This document shows, in pieces, positions 34,801-46,886 of a DNA stretch of 64,000 nucleotides. The translations under genes and the position numbers were made by a program. Location of the stretch: the NCBI RefSeq assembly GCF_932526225.1, contig NC_064035.1, positions 9,227,296 to 9,291,295 of the forward strand. The letters run 5' to 3'. The first letter of the stretch is position 1, and each line of letters begins with the position of its first letter. Under the pieces are notes generated by a model, which worked only from the letters and a program-made list of their open reading frames with translations, had not been told where the DNA came from and did not search any database. The stretch comes from Nematostella vectensis. Taxonomy: Eukaryota; Cnidaria; Anthozoa; Actiniaria; Edwardsiidae.

Positions 34801-37800
34801 AAATTATATATTAATCAGTTATGATAAAGACAATGTCTTCAGTAACTGGGATTGCCAAAATAATCACTTCCAAATGTTACATTATTGGCCTTGAAGCAGG
34901 TTTTACAACAAATTAGATAAAGAGCTTTCTGTTGAAAACCAGGGAAGTTTTAACATTTCCAGATTTCCCAATAATATCTGTGGTCACCCACTACTTGTAC
35001 ATACTCTAGACCTTGCCTAAACAGGACTTGCTAATTTCTAAATATACATTCAAATGCAGGACTGATTTCCTTACTTCTTTATTTACAATTTCCATGAAAT
35101 TACCTCATATTTAGAGATATCATTGTATACAGTGCAACTTCTTTGGTATATTTAAACCAGTTTTTCTGTGCTTTTTTTACATTCATGTATAAAGGTTATA
35201 TTTTGTGAGTTTAAAAAGCATTAATTGATAGATTGTCTTGTTTTCTGACAGCATTCAGCATAGAGACCTGCAGGTGAGGTGTTTCTTTCAATATAATGTA
35301 AATAGGCTTGTTTTAGTTATTGGTTATTTAGTTATTGTATATAGAACAACATTTTATTTTGAGGGGAGGCATACTTTACATACATAAGTTAATATGATTG
35401 GATGCATTTCAGTATAATTTGTGGCAAATTATATTCTCAGATTATTATTTTTTTTTTCAGGTTAATGATAACAATGCTTGATGTATCCTTTATCAGTCCT
35501 TTTTTCACAATATTTTTGAGAGCATAGATGAAAACTCTTCTGCATTCTCCCCTTATTTTCTAATTGTCACTAGGTACAGCAGCTAACAATTCTTTGAATT
35601 CTTGAGATGAGCTTTGGGAAGCAAAAAGGTTGATCAAGCTTTTTGCTTTCTCGTGTAACTTAAAAGATCTATTTTTTTCTTTCAAAATATCCATGCCTGA
35701 ATTACAAAAAAAAAATAATGCTAGCAAAGATTGGACAGTATTTTCTTATATTCTTTTTAAAAAAAGTCTCAGGGCGTTCATTAACTTTCAGAGTAGGTTT
35801 GATATGTAGGATTGATATGTAGGGGGTGAAAGTCATTTTATCTTTTTATTTCAAATAAAACATAAGTCGACTTAAAAAAAGGAGCCGGCGCTTGGTGGAA
35901 AATAGCTGGCGCTTCCGCCGGCCGCCTGGGCCTAATGAAACCTCAGAGCCTTTATAAAGCTTTCCATAACTGCTATCTAGCGAGACTACAGTGGGAAAAT
36001 GGGATTCAATGAATTTAAAGAACTGTGGGCAGCTCTGAATCAATGGAAGGTAGGTAGAATGCTCATTATCTAAATAATTAAAATACAGTAATAGTAGTGA
36101 TAATGATAATAGTACTCATTTATTTACTTATAGTGTGTTCCTTGAAATTTGTGCTGGTTGACCTTGCAAATAAGACATCAGAAGCAGCATTTGTACACAT
36201 TGTAACTTGTACAGTCTGAATAAAATCTCGATTTGTCTATGGCTTGAAAGGTCGACCATCACATTTGACCACAGGAAGACCACAGTGTTATTACTAAAGA
36301 TTTTCTTGTTTACTCATTTTTACCAATATTTCCCAGACAACCTTCATGCAGTATGACAGTGACAGGTCTGGAACCATGGAGCCTCATGAACTCAATAATG
36401 CCCTCAATGCCTTTGGTAAGTAATGCAGCTATGTAATAAGTACAGTGACAGGTCAGGAATGATGGAGCCTCTAACTCAACAATGCTCTCAATGCCTTTGA
36501 TTAGTAATGCAGCTTTATTATTGCATGCCATATGTGTATTGTATTATAATTGTGTCATTGTGGGGAATCAAGCCAAAATTTTATCACCTATCCACATTCT
36601 CAACCAAAACACCACTTAAATCGAAAGATAAATTAGTGCCAATGTAAGCTTGCAATAGATTAATGCCTTGGTCTTATAATATTTTGGAAAAAATTTGATT
36701 ACTTGTTCTTGATAGCATGTCATGCTTTCCTCTCTAGGCTATCGCCTAAGTCCCGCCTGCCTTGCTGGAATCACAAAAAGATATGCCATCAATAATTGTA
36801 TCAGCTATGATGACTTTGTCGCTTGCTGTGTTCGCCTCAGAGCTCTTACAGGTAAGTTAATTGAAGTGGCCTTACACAGAACACAGACTAGACCTGAAGC
36901 TGACACAGACCTCTCCCCGTAGTAGTATTAAAAAATATCCACTGATAATTTTATTGGAGTTGTATAGCAAAACAAACGACCACATTCAGTACAGACACAT
37001 TACACTTAAATTTAGCGATGTCAACATTTCGCAATATTTTTGGGGACAATATAGTAAAGCAAAACATTTGGAATTAAAATGTGCTTTAATCATCAACTGT
37101 AACAAACACATTTATTTCCATAAAACTTGAAATTGTCCAACTCGCCCCCTACTGGTACTATATGTACGTTTGAGGACTAAATAGACAAGGTGTTTCCATA
37201 AAGCTTGATATTTAACCCAAAGGAGTTTTGTGTACTCACTAAATTTTCGCGCACCCCAATTTTCGCGACACAAATCACGAAATTCGCGAAAATAAGTGTA
37301 ATAAGGTGTACTGTACTGTCGAGCATACGTATATAGAATTATGGATAAACCGAGCCATAAAAGGCACTTACCCAACCACAGTTTTCATTCATTGGAAAGC
37401 CATTTGGCTGTTTTCATCTATAATTTGACTGCATGTTATATGTATTTCGATTTTCCATATTAACACAAATTTTAAACAAAAGATTGACAGTTTCGCATAT
37501 TAATGATAATATAATTTCAGACAATCAAAGACAATCTATCATCTGGCCACCCAATTGACATGTTAAACTGTATAACGCAGGGACAAAATTTATTTACATG
37601 AAATCTGGAATCAGTAGATCAAGCCCCATAGGCAGTCTTGTGGCTTTAGGGAGGCTTTAGGGAGGCTTTGATAAACTACCAGTGACCATGTATGTCCAGG
37701 CCACAGAGACTTTGGATTTGTTTGCCTGTCAGACCCAAAGCTACAGTATTTGATGTAAGTTTGACCAGCTGAAGTAGAAAATTATTGGAAAAGTTAAAGA

Positions 37801-40800
37801 CAAACAGATCCACCTTTACTGTTTGCTATAGTTCAAGTTTCTGACTTGACTGAACTTTGTCATAAATGAGATGTATGTTTGATAAGCTGAAGTAAAAAAA
37901 AAAGAAATTGGAAAAGGACATCAGAGCACCCCTTAACGGTTTGCATAATTTAAGTATGAACTCGGTCATAAATGAGGAGGTTGTTTGGCTCAAGATTAAA
38001 GTGCGATCTGTTAAATAAATAACAGTGGAATAAGCTCCACCCAATCTGAATTGAACTAACCATTTAGTCACCAGAAAGTTTATGGTTTTATCCAGCAATT
38101 GGAGTAGTGGAAACATGTTTCTCCGTTTATACCTTGTTTACTACTTTTCTCTGCGACATGTTTTTGTCTGGCTTTCAGGTTTTTCTTTCCTTTTTGTATT
38201 TACTGGACATTCTGAATGGTTGCTTCTACCTCTGTATGCTTAGACCTTGTGCTGTCAACATGGGAACCGTTACAGGTTCTCCTCCCTCACCGCTGTAGAC
38301 TTAGGTGTTTTTGATGAAGACCCCCTGCCACTCCCCTAGCATTCCCTTCAAATGGTACTACACAAGCTTTCCTACAACACAGAATCTTGAGGTACCCCTG
38401 TCTGAAGCTCGGGTTCATAAAGCCATAGATGATCGGGTTCACTGCGCTGCTGATGGTGGCCAGGAAAGTATACACCGTATATGCCTCCCTGTTAAGTGAC
38501 CAGTAACCACGAAAAGTGTCCACGAGATCGATGACAAAGATGGGTGTCCAGCAGAACATAAAGAACATGACCACCATGAAGAGTGTGTGGATTATCTTGA
38601 TCTCTTCCACACTCACGCTTTTAGGGTTATTTCTCGTGTTTTTGGACACGATTCTCGTGCGCCCTGACAGTGATGAAGATCTTGTAATAGCAGAACATGA
38701 TAATGCTGTTGGGTATTCCCACAAAGAAGGTCCCAACAAACGCGAGGTACCAGCCGGCGTTGATGTGCAAGTAGCAGTAGAACTTGCCAGGATGGAACAC
38801 CATCAGAGACCCAGATGCCAGGTAGGGTACCGGCGCCAGAATGGAGATAACCAGGAACAATTTATAAGGGTGATGGTGGATCGCGTGGTGAAGTACGTGC
38901 GGTACTACGTTGGGTTTTACCATGCGGAAGTACCGGTTAACCGAGGTCAGCGCAAGAGTCTGTGTGGATGTCAAAGCCATCATCCCAGCCACGAACCCTT
39001 GGTATTGGCAGGATACATGGCCAAATAACCATCTAGAAGTGACAAGGACCGAGGTACATAATGGCATAGATAGAACACCAAGACCTATGTCAGAGAGTGC
39101 TAGAGATACCACGAAGAGGTTAGGTACCGTCCGTAACCGGGGATTTCTCAGCACTATGTACACCGTCACTCCGTTCCCAATAAGCATGGCTATCCAAAGG
39201 ATGGTGAATAACCCAGCCTCGGCCACGACTAGGCCTGCGCCTCGTGAAGAGAGCACTAGCTGCATTTGCGCCAGCACGAAAGATTTATTGGGAATCACAA
39301 TTGTTTTATTGAAACCACCTTTAAGTTTACGTGAAGTGTAATCGTTTTTAATAGATTTTTTTTATCTCTTGATATTTTGAAATGTTCTTAAACGTCAAGT
39401 TGCCTTTCTCTGCCAGAGTTAGCTCTTGTTTATATTTGTTCGATCGCTTTGTTGCATGGTTGTTGTTGCTTTTGTGACTTCTTCTTTCCTGGAATGTCCC
39501 CGAATAGCTATTCACGTTCCATTCGGCTCAATATTATTTCCTTTTTTCTTATGCTCAGATCAAGTTGAGTATCAGCGATCTAATAGTTTAAGCAGTTTCC
39601 ACTCCAACTTCAACCATTGTACTTTGTTTCTAGTTTTTTCTATGCAACCCATTTTATCCTTCAACTGCACTTCGCTAATATTTTGAAGTACTTGATACGT
39701 CCTCTGTGCACTCTTTAGCCTTATTAGCCTCTTCAACCATTGTACTTTGTTTCTAGTTTTTTCTATGCAACCCAATTTATCCTTCAACTGCACTTCGCTA
39801 ATATTTTGAAGTACTTGATACGTCCTCTGTGCACTCTTTAGCCTTATTAGCCTCTTCAACCACTGTACTTTCTCTCTAGTTTTTTCTATGCAACCCAATT
39901 TATCCTTCAACTGCACTTAGCTAATATTTTGAAGTTCTTGATACTAGTCCTCTGTACATTATTTAGCCTTATTAGCCTCTTCTAAAGCTGAGATAAAGAT
40001 GAGTCTGAGAGAAGTGGTTATCCTTGTCTTTTTCTCTTGTAAGCGTTGTCAGGAATGAGTATTACCGATATCACTTGGTATTCATTATTTATATCCTCGA
40101 ATCACACTTTTACATAGGGGGATTATTTACACAATTTAACACTTTGAACATATGAAAGTTATTCTTGTAATTGTTTGTGAGCAGGTGAAAGAGAGATTGT
40201 TTACTCAGTTTATTGTAAATATTTTTTATGACTTTTCGCTGTTTTGATTTGATATTATAAAAGTTTATACGTTATGTTTGAACGATTTTTTACCTTGTGT
40301 TTTTGTGTACTGAAAATCTTGACAAACAGTTGGTTTTTATATTAGTAGGGACATGTTCAGAATACCACGCCACACTTGTGCTACAAAAGAACGTCACACC
40401 TTAATTTCTAAGATTAACAATAGAACAAAATTATGTGGCGGGGTAATCTGAAGTTTAGCTTAGTTTGCAAGAACCCGAGTATATATTGATTTATTCCATT
40501 ATTTTACTTTCTCACACAAGATGTTTGAAGTCTAAATGTTGAAACGTTTTCATCGTTCATATGGAAGAGAAAAACTTCGGGTGATCAGATAAAAATATGA
40601 CCTTTCATCGCACTTGGAGATTTTATGTCAAATAAAAGTTGTAAGATAAGGGTAAAAGCCAATTATGACTGTACAACGTAAGGCGTTTTGAGAACAGGAT
40701 AATTAATCGGGTTTGAAAATTACTACTTTTTTGGAGCAAGTAATCTCCTACAAAGGTCTGACGTTGTCTTCCTCTGACAAAGAGCTATTGTTCAAAACGC

Positions 40801-43800
40801 CAGCAAAACAGAGAAGCTTACACCAAACGTTAACCGTGTCTTGGTTTATTGCCCTTAAACAAAGTGTCGTAATAGAGCGTTGGTCTTTGAAACTGTGTTA
40901 TTTTGGCTGTGAAGTGTTTATTGTCCTCGGGACAAATTTGACTTAAACAAATGCATATCAAGTGCTAGCACCAATAAACAGGGGGTTTTAAAATGTCTAC
41001 ATGAACAGGAAAACTACCAGCTACACTTGCTTATGTCAACTGTTTTACTCTGTTTGTCTTGACTGTGTAACCGTGCCTGTGTAGAGCTATTGTTCCCGGA
41101 ACCGAAAAAAAAAACCCACAGTTTGTGCAAAGCGGAAATCAATAAACGGTGAATTTCAATAATTTAATCTTCATAATTTTATGTCCTATTCTAAGTGGAC
41201 AGGAAACACAATTGTTTTTACCCTTTTGTTGTTGTCGTACTCTCGGGCTCTGATACCAGGGGTGGATCCAGGTTTTTGAGTGAGTAGTTTCCACCGAAAC
41301 ACCAACAATAGGGGTGTTTGGGGGCATGCTCCCCCAAGAAAATTTGAAATTTCAAGCTCTATAAATGCCATTTTCTGCATTTTCAAAAAAGTTAATTACC
41401 CCAAAAAGAACAAAAAAACATGCTATCATAAAGGCAAAAAAAGTTTTATTTTGTTGAAGGTGGTACATGGAACACCTTGCTCTACAAAAAAATATCTGGT
41501 ATCCAAACCGGTGCCACTGGTCTATGTTGAATATAGCTGCCTACTAACTGTCTTTGAGCAGAAGAAGGAAAAATGGTACTTATAGATGGCAAGCCTGTGG
41601 TTGGTCCTTGGTCCAGGAGTTTTCAAGATAATAATAAAAAAAATCCAATATTAATATCATACATATGTCATATACAAAAGATATGTACAAATTATAGACA
41701 ATATAATTTGAATAAAAACTCCCCTTTTTCATCCTTGGGGACTGCAATAACTGGAGCTCTGGAGAAAAATCCAACATTGTTATCATAGTTTAAAAGAGAG
41801 AAGTACTGAATGATTATAAAAAGAATATAATTTGAAAAAAACTCCCCTTTTTCATCCTTGGGAACTGCAGCCACTGGAGCTCTGGAGAAAAATACAACAT
41901 TAATATCAAGTTAAAAAAATGAGAAGTACTAAATGATTATAAAATATATATATAATTTGAAAAATACTCCCCTTTTTTATCCTTTGAAACTGCAGCTTCT
42001 GGAGCCCAGGGAAATGTTTGTAAACCATTTGAGCTTAACATGAAATCCCAGTGTCAATAGAAAAATTGAAATCATCACTAAATAAAAAACATCTAGAAAT
42101 GACTTTTTAAGAAAGTTATACAGGCACCAGTTTCAGTTTCTGTAGCTCCATCAGTTTAAGGGTGAGACCCAGATGGAACAAAACTCACAAGCCCTCTAGA
42201 AACAGATGGTGCAAAAATTTAAGTTAATATGTTTGCCCTTCTCATTCTCCTAGGGTGCAATTGAGCAAATAAATCTATTATTCTGTCCAGTTCTAAATCC
42301 ATGTCTTTGTGGGTATACATTAGTGCCAGCCTATTCAATCTGTCCTTAGTCATTGTGCTTCTCAAATAGGTTTTAAGATTTCGAAGGGATGAAATGGATC
42401 TCTCACAAGAAGCAGATGAAATTGGAAGTGTGATCAGGATCTTTAACATGAAATAAATATTGGCATATGCATCTTTGTCAATATCCTCCAGTGTAGCCTT
42501 AAGAGTGTCTGGAATCACTTCTCCTCTGTTATTCCTCCCCTTCCATAATCTCTCCCATAATAAAAGCTCTGCCTGTAAACCTATATAATTTGGCATGTCC
42601 TGTCTGTAATAGTTACAAAATTCTAAAACAGGCTTCCAGTCGTCAGTAGCAATCAAAACAGAGGGTATGAGCGAAATACCTTTGTAGCAGATAAATACAT
42701 CATCCTTGAATCTAGAACCGAGCTGCTCGAGTACATGGTCTAGGAAAACTCTGGTCTGATTTATCTTGTAATAGTCTTCAGGATTTGAAGCAGGAGCATT
42801 GGGTCTATGTGTCTGTCTCTGAGCTGGTTGTACATCTACTTGTCTTGCGATAGTCACTGCATCCTGGTACAGTTCATGGGTGTGTGCCATCAATGTCATT
42901 ACTCATTTCTGTGAGAACTGATATCAGAAGAGCAAGTTCTTCTTTAGCTTTCAGGATATCCATAGCTTTACTTTGCAGCTTTACTGTAAGTGGCTTAGTG
43001 CCAAAATATGTCTGACAATAACAATAGCAACAATAAAGGAAAAGTTGATAGCATTAAGTAATGATTGGGCATCTTGTCTGCTGGTAGGATTCCAGTTGGT
43101 ATTTTCGTGCTTGTGTCTGTTCATTGAGATATCTTCTAGTGTAGCTGTGACTGGATGGAGAAGCTCAACTATTCGGTCCATAGCATCTATCCTTTCAAGC
43201 CATCGGGTGCGGCATACATTAATTAAAGCAGTGTGTGTGTTTTTTTTTTTTTTTTTTTTTTTTTTGCAAAAGTTCTATGATCTTGAATTCTAAATGTTCT
43301 TGTCGCTTGGGAGAGTTGTGAAAAAAATCAAAAAGCTTTCGCACAACATCCATCATGTTTCTGACATTTGGTATTTGGCAGGTATTGGCAATACACAAAT
43401 TCAGCTGGTGATTCATGCAATGGACAAAAATTGCCTTCTCATGTTCTGCTCTGATTAACGAGGAGGCTCCATTAAGTCGTCCAGCCATATTGCCAGCGCC
43501 ATCATAACATTGGCCACGACAGTCTTCCATCATCAATCCTAAGTCTACTACAGCTGCAGTTTAAAGGTCTTTGATGGCCTCTCCTGTTGTTCCCTCCTTA
43601 CAAATATAAAATCCAATAAATTCTCCTCTGATGTTTTTGGTTGAGTCGAGAAATCTAATCACAACAGAAAGATTTTCTTTGTTTGCTATATCAGCCGCTT
43701 CATCTGCCATTACAGAAAAATACTTACTATCTTTCATTTCCTGAGATAAATTATTTAAAATATGAGCACCAACAGTTGACATCATTTGATTCTGGATGGT

Positions 43801-46800
43801 CTTTGAAATGTATGTGGCATTTCTTGGTACATTTTCTAGGTGCTGCTCCAGTATTTGGTCACCACTATCGACACTTTTATACTTTTGTCAATAGTTTCCG
43901 CGGTGATTTCCAAGTGAGTTAGCCAATCAAAAATGGTTTTGAGTGAGTTCCAACACAATGAAAAAATTTCCAGCCAATCGCGCGAGTGTTTGAGTGTGTT
44001 CCAGTGCTAACTATAATAACACCTCACCCACCCCCTTGGATGCAAATTGGTGACACAATATTTTCCGATCTTATCCGACGGATTTCCGCAGGTTCCCGAA
44101 AAGTGATCGAAGCTCAAATCCAAAGCTCGTGATCCAGGGCGCTCCGTGAAGTCGCATAAGAATAATAACGACGATAAGGCATCTTTTTACGTGTTTAATT
44201 TAATTAAAAAGCAAAAATACAGGAGATTGAATTATTTCCACAGACAAGCCAATAGTTTTTAGGGAGATCGGATTATTTTAAAAAAAATCCATTTAAGTTC
44301 AAAATAACTTGGTCTGAAAAACTTTGAGTGAGTTCCGGAACTCACGTAAACTACCCTGGATCCAACCCTGGATACATTGATGTATTGACCATTTCTAAAA
44401 ATCCTTTGTGTCAACCTCGTTTTTTTCTCTTTATAGATCAGTTCAGGAGACGCGATACAGCCCAAAACGGCTACGCGAATTTTGCCTACGACGACGTAAG
44501 TACTGCCAACGAAGCAACTATTTTCAACTATAGAAACAGCCCGTTTCCCAAGCTGCCGATCTATTAAACAATTAGACCTTGAGGCCGATTGGACTATAGA
44601 CCATGAGGCCGAAGGCCGAATTCACCAACTAGATTGTCAAACATAGACAAAAAGAAGTTAACTTGAATATAAATATTTCATGAGGCGAGAGTCTACAGGG
44701 TGGAACAAAAGTTCGTGCACTTTTTAAAATGCGTTGATTTTATTTTTCAAACTTGAATTATTGTTTAAACAAGTAACGAACATTATTTAATATTCCTAAA
44801 GAAGTCCTAAGATCCTGAAAATTTTAACTTTTCCCGTCAAATGTTGCGCGCATGCCAAGTCCGAAATGCACATTTTGCGCCATTTTTGTTGTTGTGAAGA
44901 GAGAGTTCTATTTGCCGAGGTTTCACGAGCATCAGGAGCGTTAGAAAACGTGAAATGGAAGAAAAGTGACATATTCTAGAGCCCAGGCAGCAATTTTGTG
45001 GTCATCAGACTGTTCGTTTAGAGAAATAGCACGCAAATAGCTAAAATTATTCAAAGGTCGGAGCAAGAATTGGTGTTCACGGTACGATTTCGTTGACAAT
45101 ACTAGATTGGGGAGCCTAGCAGTTTTGACAAAAGTCAAAACTTTAAAAAAATATAATTATCAAAGAAAAATACAAGCGAAGATATTCGACGAATTCCCAT
45201 GCCCAAGATCAGCTACTAAAATTAGGGTGTTCAGTGCGAATCGAAACAGTCGAAATCGAAAAAGTTACTTATCAATTGTTGCCAACAAAACATGCCAAAT
45301 TCTATAGAAAGGGAAGAATGACCAGTCAATAAACCTAACCGTGAACCGGTAGAAAGTGTTTAGGGTAATTTGGACAAGTTAAGTTACAGTGATCCATCGC
45401 CGAAGACGATAAGATAACTAGAGAGGTTCCTCCGTTCTTGGCGAAATGTATCAGTAGATACATTACAGGGACTTTTTCGCTTTATACCCAAGCGCATAAA
45501 AATTGTAATAAAGAACAAAGGCGGCCACTCTGGCTATTGATTTTCGTATTCACAGACTACAATAAAGTATTTTTATCATATGAAAACATTTGTCATGCTG
45601 CTGTTTTGTAAGACTTGTTTTTTTTACTCAATTAAAAAAGTGCACGAACTTTTGATCCGCCCTGTACTTCATGTAGTTGTTGTTTACGATCGACACCGTG
45701 CAGCCATTTAGTGTCATCTTTTGTCGAACCGAAGCATAAAATACTTGGAGACAACGATTAAGCCTTGCAGTCATTTCTTTTATTGGATAAGTAAACTTTG
45801 TTTTGACTTATTGTAAACAAACACGATAAATATGTTACATCTCATCCCTCGGAAATTTCCCGCTGAAAGTTGAACAGCTTGAAAATTTTACATGAATTTA
45901 TTGGCGATTTCGGTTGTTTTCTTACCGTTGAAAATCCTCATTCCATATTTGGTTGCCTTAGTTTATTTTTTTCTGGGATAGCACTATCTACGTCGCTATT
46001 TTCGGCAAATCGCAATTCAGCCGCCATTTTTCCGAGCATTTCGCTACTCACCGTCTATCACTAATAGATTATTATTAGCTCAGCCAATCAGAATGCAGGA
46101 TTTGTGATAGGCCTCTAGTTGGTGAATTCTAAAGTCCGATATCTATATAGTCACAGTTTATTGTATGTATTCGTATATTGTAACGGTTAATTTTCATTCA
46201 CCCTGATTAAGACTTCTGAATGAAGTTGAAATATAGATGCCTAGAAAATCTGGTTGCCTTTTCATTGAGTTTGTATATATTTATGTATAGTAAACAGTAT
46301 ATAGCATTTTTAATTGTAAATGCGTTCTCTTTTTTAAATTAAACACTTCAAGCATTTTGTTTGTACGCCATGTAATATATCAATATCATTTTGAACAAAA
46401 AAAAAATCATCCCAGCGTACAACGGGCTTTCGACAGTTTCGCCACAACTAGTATCAACATATGAATGACATGCAAAACGAACATGAATACAGTCAACTTT
46501 TATCATCACCGCACAAGACAACAACAGCAGTGCTGTCAGGACCCACCCTAAAACCGTATCAGTTGCTCAAATACGCAACAAATAATTTTATAACCTCAGC
46601 TACAGAAACAAAAAAAGCCATTTGCGCAAAAATACATTTTGATCGATATTAATAAATAATTCTTTACAAGCGCTTTCGTTTGGTAGGAGTAAACTCGCTC
46701 GTAGGGTGCTTGTTAGTATTCTGAAGGCCAGACATTGAGATAAAGGAGAGGGAGATGGGATTAATAAAAAAAAAATGAAATGTTCCTTCTTCTCATTTCA

Positions 46801-46828
46801 GTTTATCCAAGTGTCGATGTACTGCTAG
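31873..46828 (+). CDS. SRI: Sorcin-like penta-EF-hand protein, complete in ten exons, 194 aa
   Basis: Exons: 31873-31923, 34065-34136, 34656-34725, 35252-35273, 35461-35482, 35981-36049, 36337-36415, 36738-36851, 44437-44495 and 46802-46828. They total 585 nt with consistent phases and GT/AG borders. The protein has a Gly/Pro/Tyr-rich start ([17 protein letters not shown]), then EF1 ([18 protein letters not shown]), EF2 with canonical loop [14 protein letters not shown]3 with [14 protein letters not shown]4 degenerate ([10 protein letters not shown]) and a C-terminal EF5-like end ([13 protein letters not shown]). The length matches sorcin (about 198 aa). PEF proteins dimerise through EF5 and move to membranes on calcium binding (family knowledge). 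Exons 3 and 7 have tandem copies of their 3' ends in the adjoining introns. Grancalcin is an alternative name within the same family. Confidence 0.95.
33005..33138. mobile_element. Short hAT-type MITE
   Basis: The left end CAGGGGCCGATCCAGAAG pairs with the right end CTAGATCCGTCCCTG (inverted). The flanks TTGTT and TTGCT may be a 5-bp duplication with one change. The ends resemble those of the larger hAT element at 41257-44370 (CAGGGGTGGATCCAGG), suggesting the same mobilising family. Confidence 0.6.
33239..33930. mobile_element. 692-bp non-autonomous DNA element, 6-bp target duplication
   Basis: Ends CAGGGCTTCTGGGATTATGC and, inverted, CAGGGCTTTCGGGATTATTA. It is flanked by GCTAAT on both sides (33233-33238, 33931-33936). 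The interior contains several ATTATGC(A/G)C copies and a degraded minus-strand frame (33380-33691: [14 protein letters not shown]). It is likely a hAT-related element of the 6-bp type, in sorcin-like intron 1. Confidence 0.65.
33966..34021 (+). repeat. (ATT)n/(GTT)n microsatellite
   Basis: Trinucleotide run just before sorcin-like exon 2, overlapping its upstream polypyrimidine region. Confidence 0.9.
34293..34592. mobile_element. MITE with GGGCCAGTTGCAC-type ends
   Basis: Left GGGGCTGGTTGCACGAATTT, right inverted GGGCCAGTTGCACAAAGCC. The interior repeats GGATAAG(A/T)(C/T)TTATCC-like motifs. About 300 bp in sorcin-like intron 2, no coding capacity. Confidence 0.65.
34707..34757 (+). repeat. 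27-bp tandem duplication across the exon 3 splice donor
   Basis: ATTTCTGGTTCATACCAACG followed by TAGGT occurs twice, 27 bp apart. The first copy is the end of exon 3 with its donor CCAAC/GTAGGT; the second duplicates the exon end and donor inside the intron. Confidence 0.93.
36356..36513 (+). repeat. 86-bp tandem duplication across the exon 7 splice donor
   Basis: The last 60 bases of exon 7 plus about 26 bases of intron are repeated 86 bp downstream in diverged form. In the second copy the donor GT has become AT (CTTTGATTAG instead of CTTTGGTAAG) and the exon-like part has substitutions and a deletion. Confidence 0.88.
38287..39298 (-). pseudogene. Class A GPCR, frameshifted between TM5 and TM6, nested antisense in sorcin-like intron 8
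   Basis: From 39298 the frame encodes TM1-TM5: [52 protein letters not shown] (NRY for DRY), then [17 protein letters not shown], and stops at 38627. The rest is in another frame down to 38287: [49 protein letters not shown] (TM7 NPIIY) and a CC pair for palmitoylation. One base too many, most simply in the run of five A's near 38645, explains the shift. The receptor is of the melatonin/opsin-like rhodopsin group by its NPxxY region; ligand unknown. It could be an assembly error, a null allele or a true pseudogene. Confidence 0.85.
39608..39985 (-). repeat. 123-bp tandem repeat, open on the minus strand
   Basis: Three copies at exact 123-bp spacing (for example TATGCAACCCA at 39641, 39764 and 39887). 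Because 123 is divisible by three, a minus-strand frame (39916-39572) stays open through all copies, repeating [20 protein letters not shown] then [20 protein letters not shown], which looks helical and basic. No start, promoter or splice context supports expression. Confidence 0.85.
41690..42015. repeat. About 124-bp tandem subrepeats in the hAT element
   Basis: Three diverged copies of a unit containing ATAATTTGAA, AACTCCCCTTTTTCATCC, TTGGGAACTGCAG and TGGAGCTCTGGAGAAAAA, in the 3' non-coding part of the element. Confidence 0.75.
42219..43875 (-). pseudogene. hAT transposase (DUF4371/ZMYM-like), broken
   Basis: Read from high to low coordinates: [40 protein letters not shown] (DUF4371-like), a stop near 43561, [18 protein letters not shown] and [16 protein letters not shown] (RNase H-like core with CxxH), a frameshift at a 35-base T-run near 43231-43265, then [20 protein letters not shown] and [13 protein letters not shown] (C-terminal hAT dimerisation domain). 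The N-terminal zinc finger is missing. At least one stop and two shifts make it inactive. Confidence 0.88.
44618..46129. mobile_element. Older inverted-repeat element, split by a mariner insertion
   Basis: GAATTCACCAACTAGA at 44618 is matched in inverted form by TCTAGTTGGTGAATTC at 46114-46129. The sequence between, apart from the mariner-like element, has no coding capacity. The arms are short (about 16 bp), so the pairing is tentative. Confidence 0.5.
44696..45664. mobile_element. 969-bp Tc1/mariner-like relic
   Basis: The ends CAGGGTGGAACAAAAGTTCG and, inverted, CAGGGCGGATCAAAAGTTCG continue into TGCACTTTTT on both sides, giving about 32-bp inverted repeats. TA flanks both ends (44694-44695, 45665-45666). 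The inside resembles a transposase N-terminal helix-turn-helix (REIARK near 45015-45040) but is full of stops. Confidence 0.85.
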
Positions 46829-46880
46829 AACTACTCAATGGTGCTGCTAGAACTACTCAATGGTCTTGGATATGGCATAG

Positions 46881-46886
46881 AATAAA
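46881..46886 (+). terminator. Candidate polyadenylation signal of the sorcin-like gene
   Basis: AATAAA 53 nt after the stop codon at 46828; best candidate for the 3' end. Confidence 0.5.

Larger units (their letters stand above)
41257..44370 (-). mobile_element. 3,114-bp hAT element with 5-bp target duplication
   Basis: Ends CAGGGGTGGATCCAGG at the left and, inverted, CAGGGTTGGATCCAGG at the right. The flanks are GATAC on both sides (41252-41256 and 44371-44375). The interior encodes a broken hAT transposase on the minus strand. A 5-bp duplication matches the hAT5 subgroup, rather than the usual 8 bp. It lies in sorcin-like intron 8. Confidence 0.82.
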
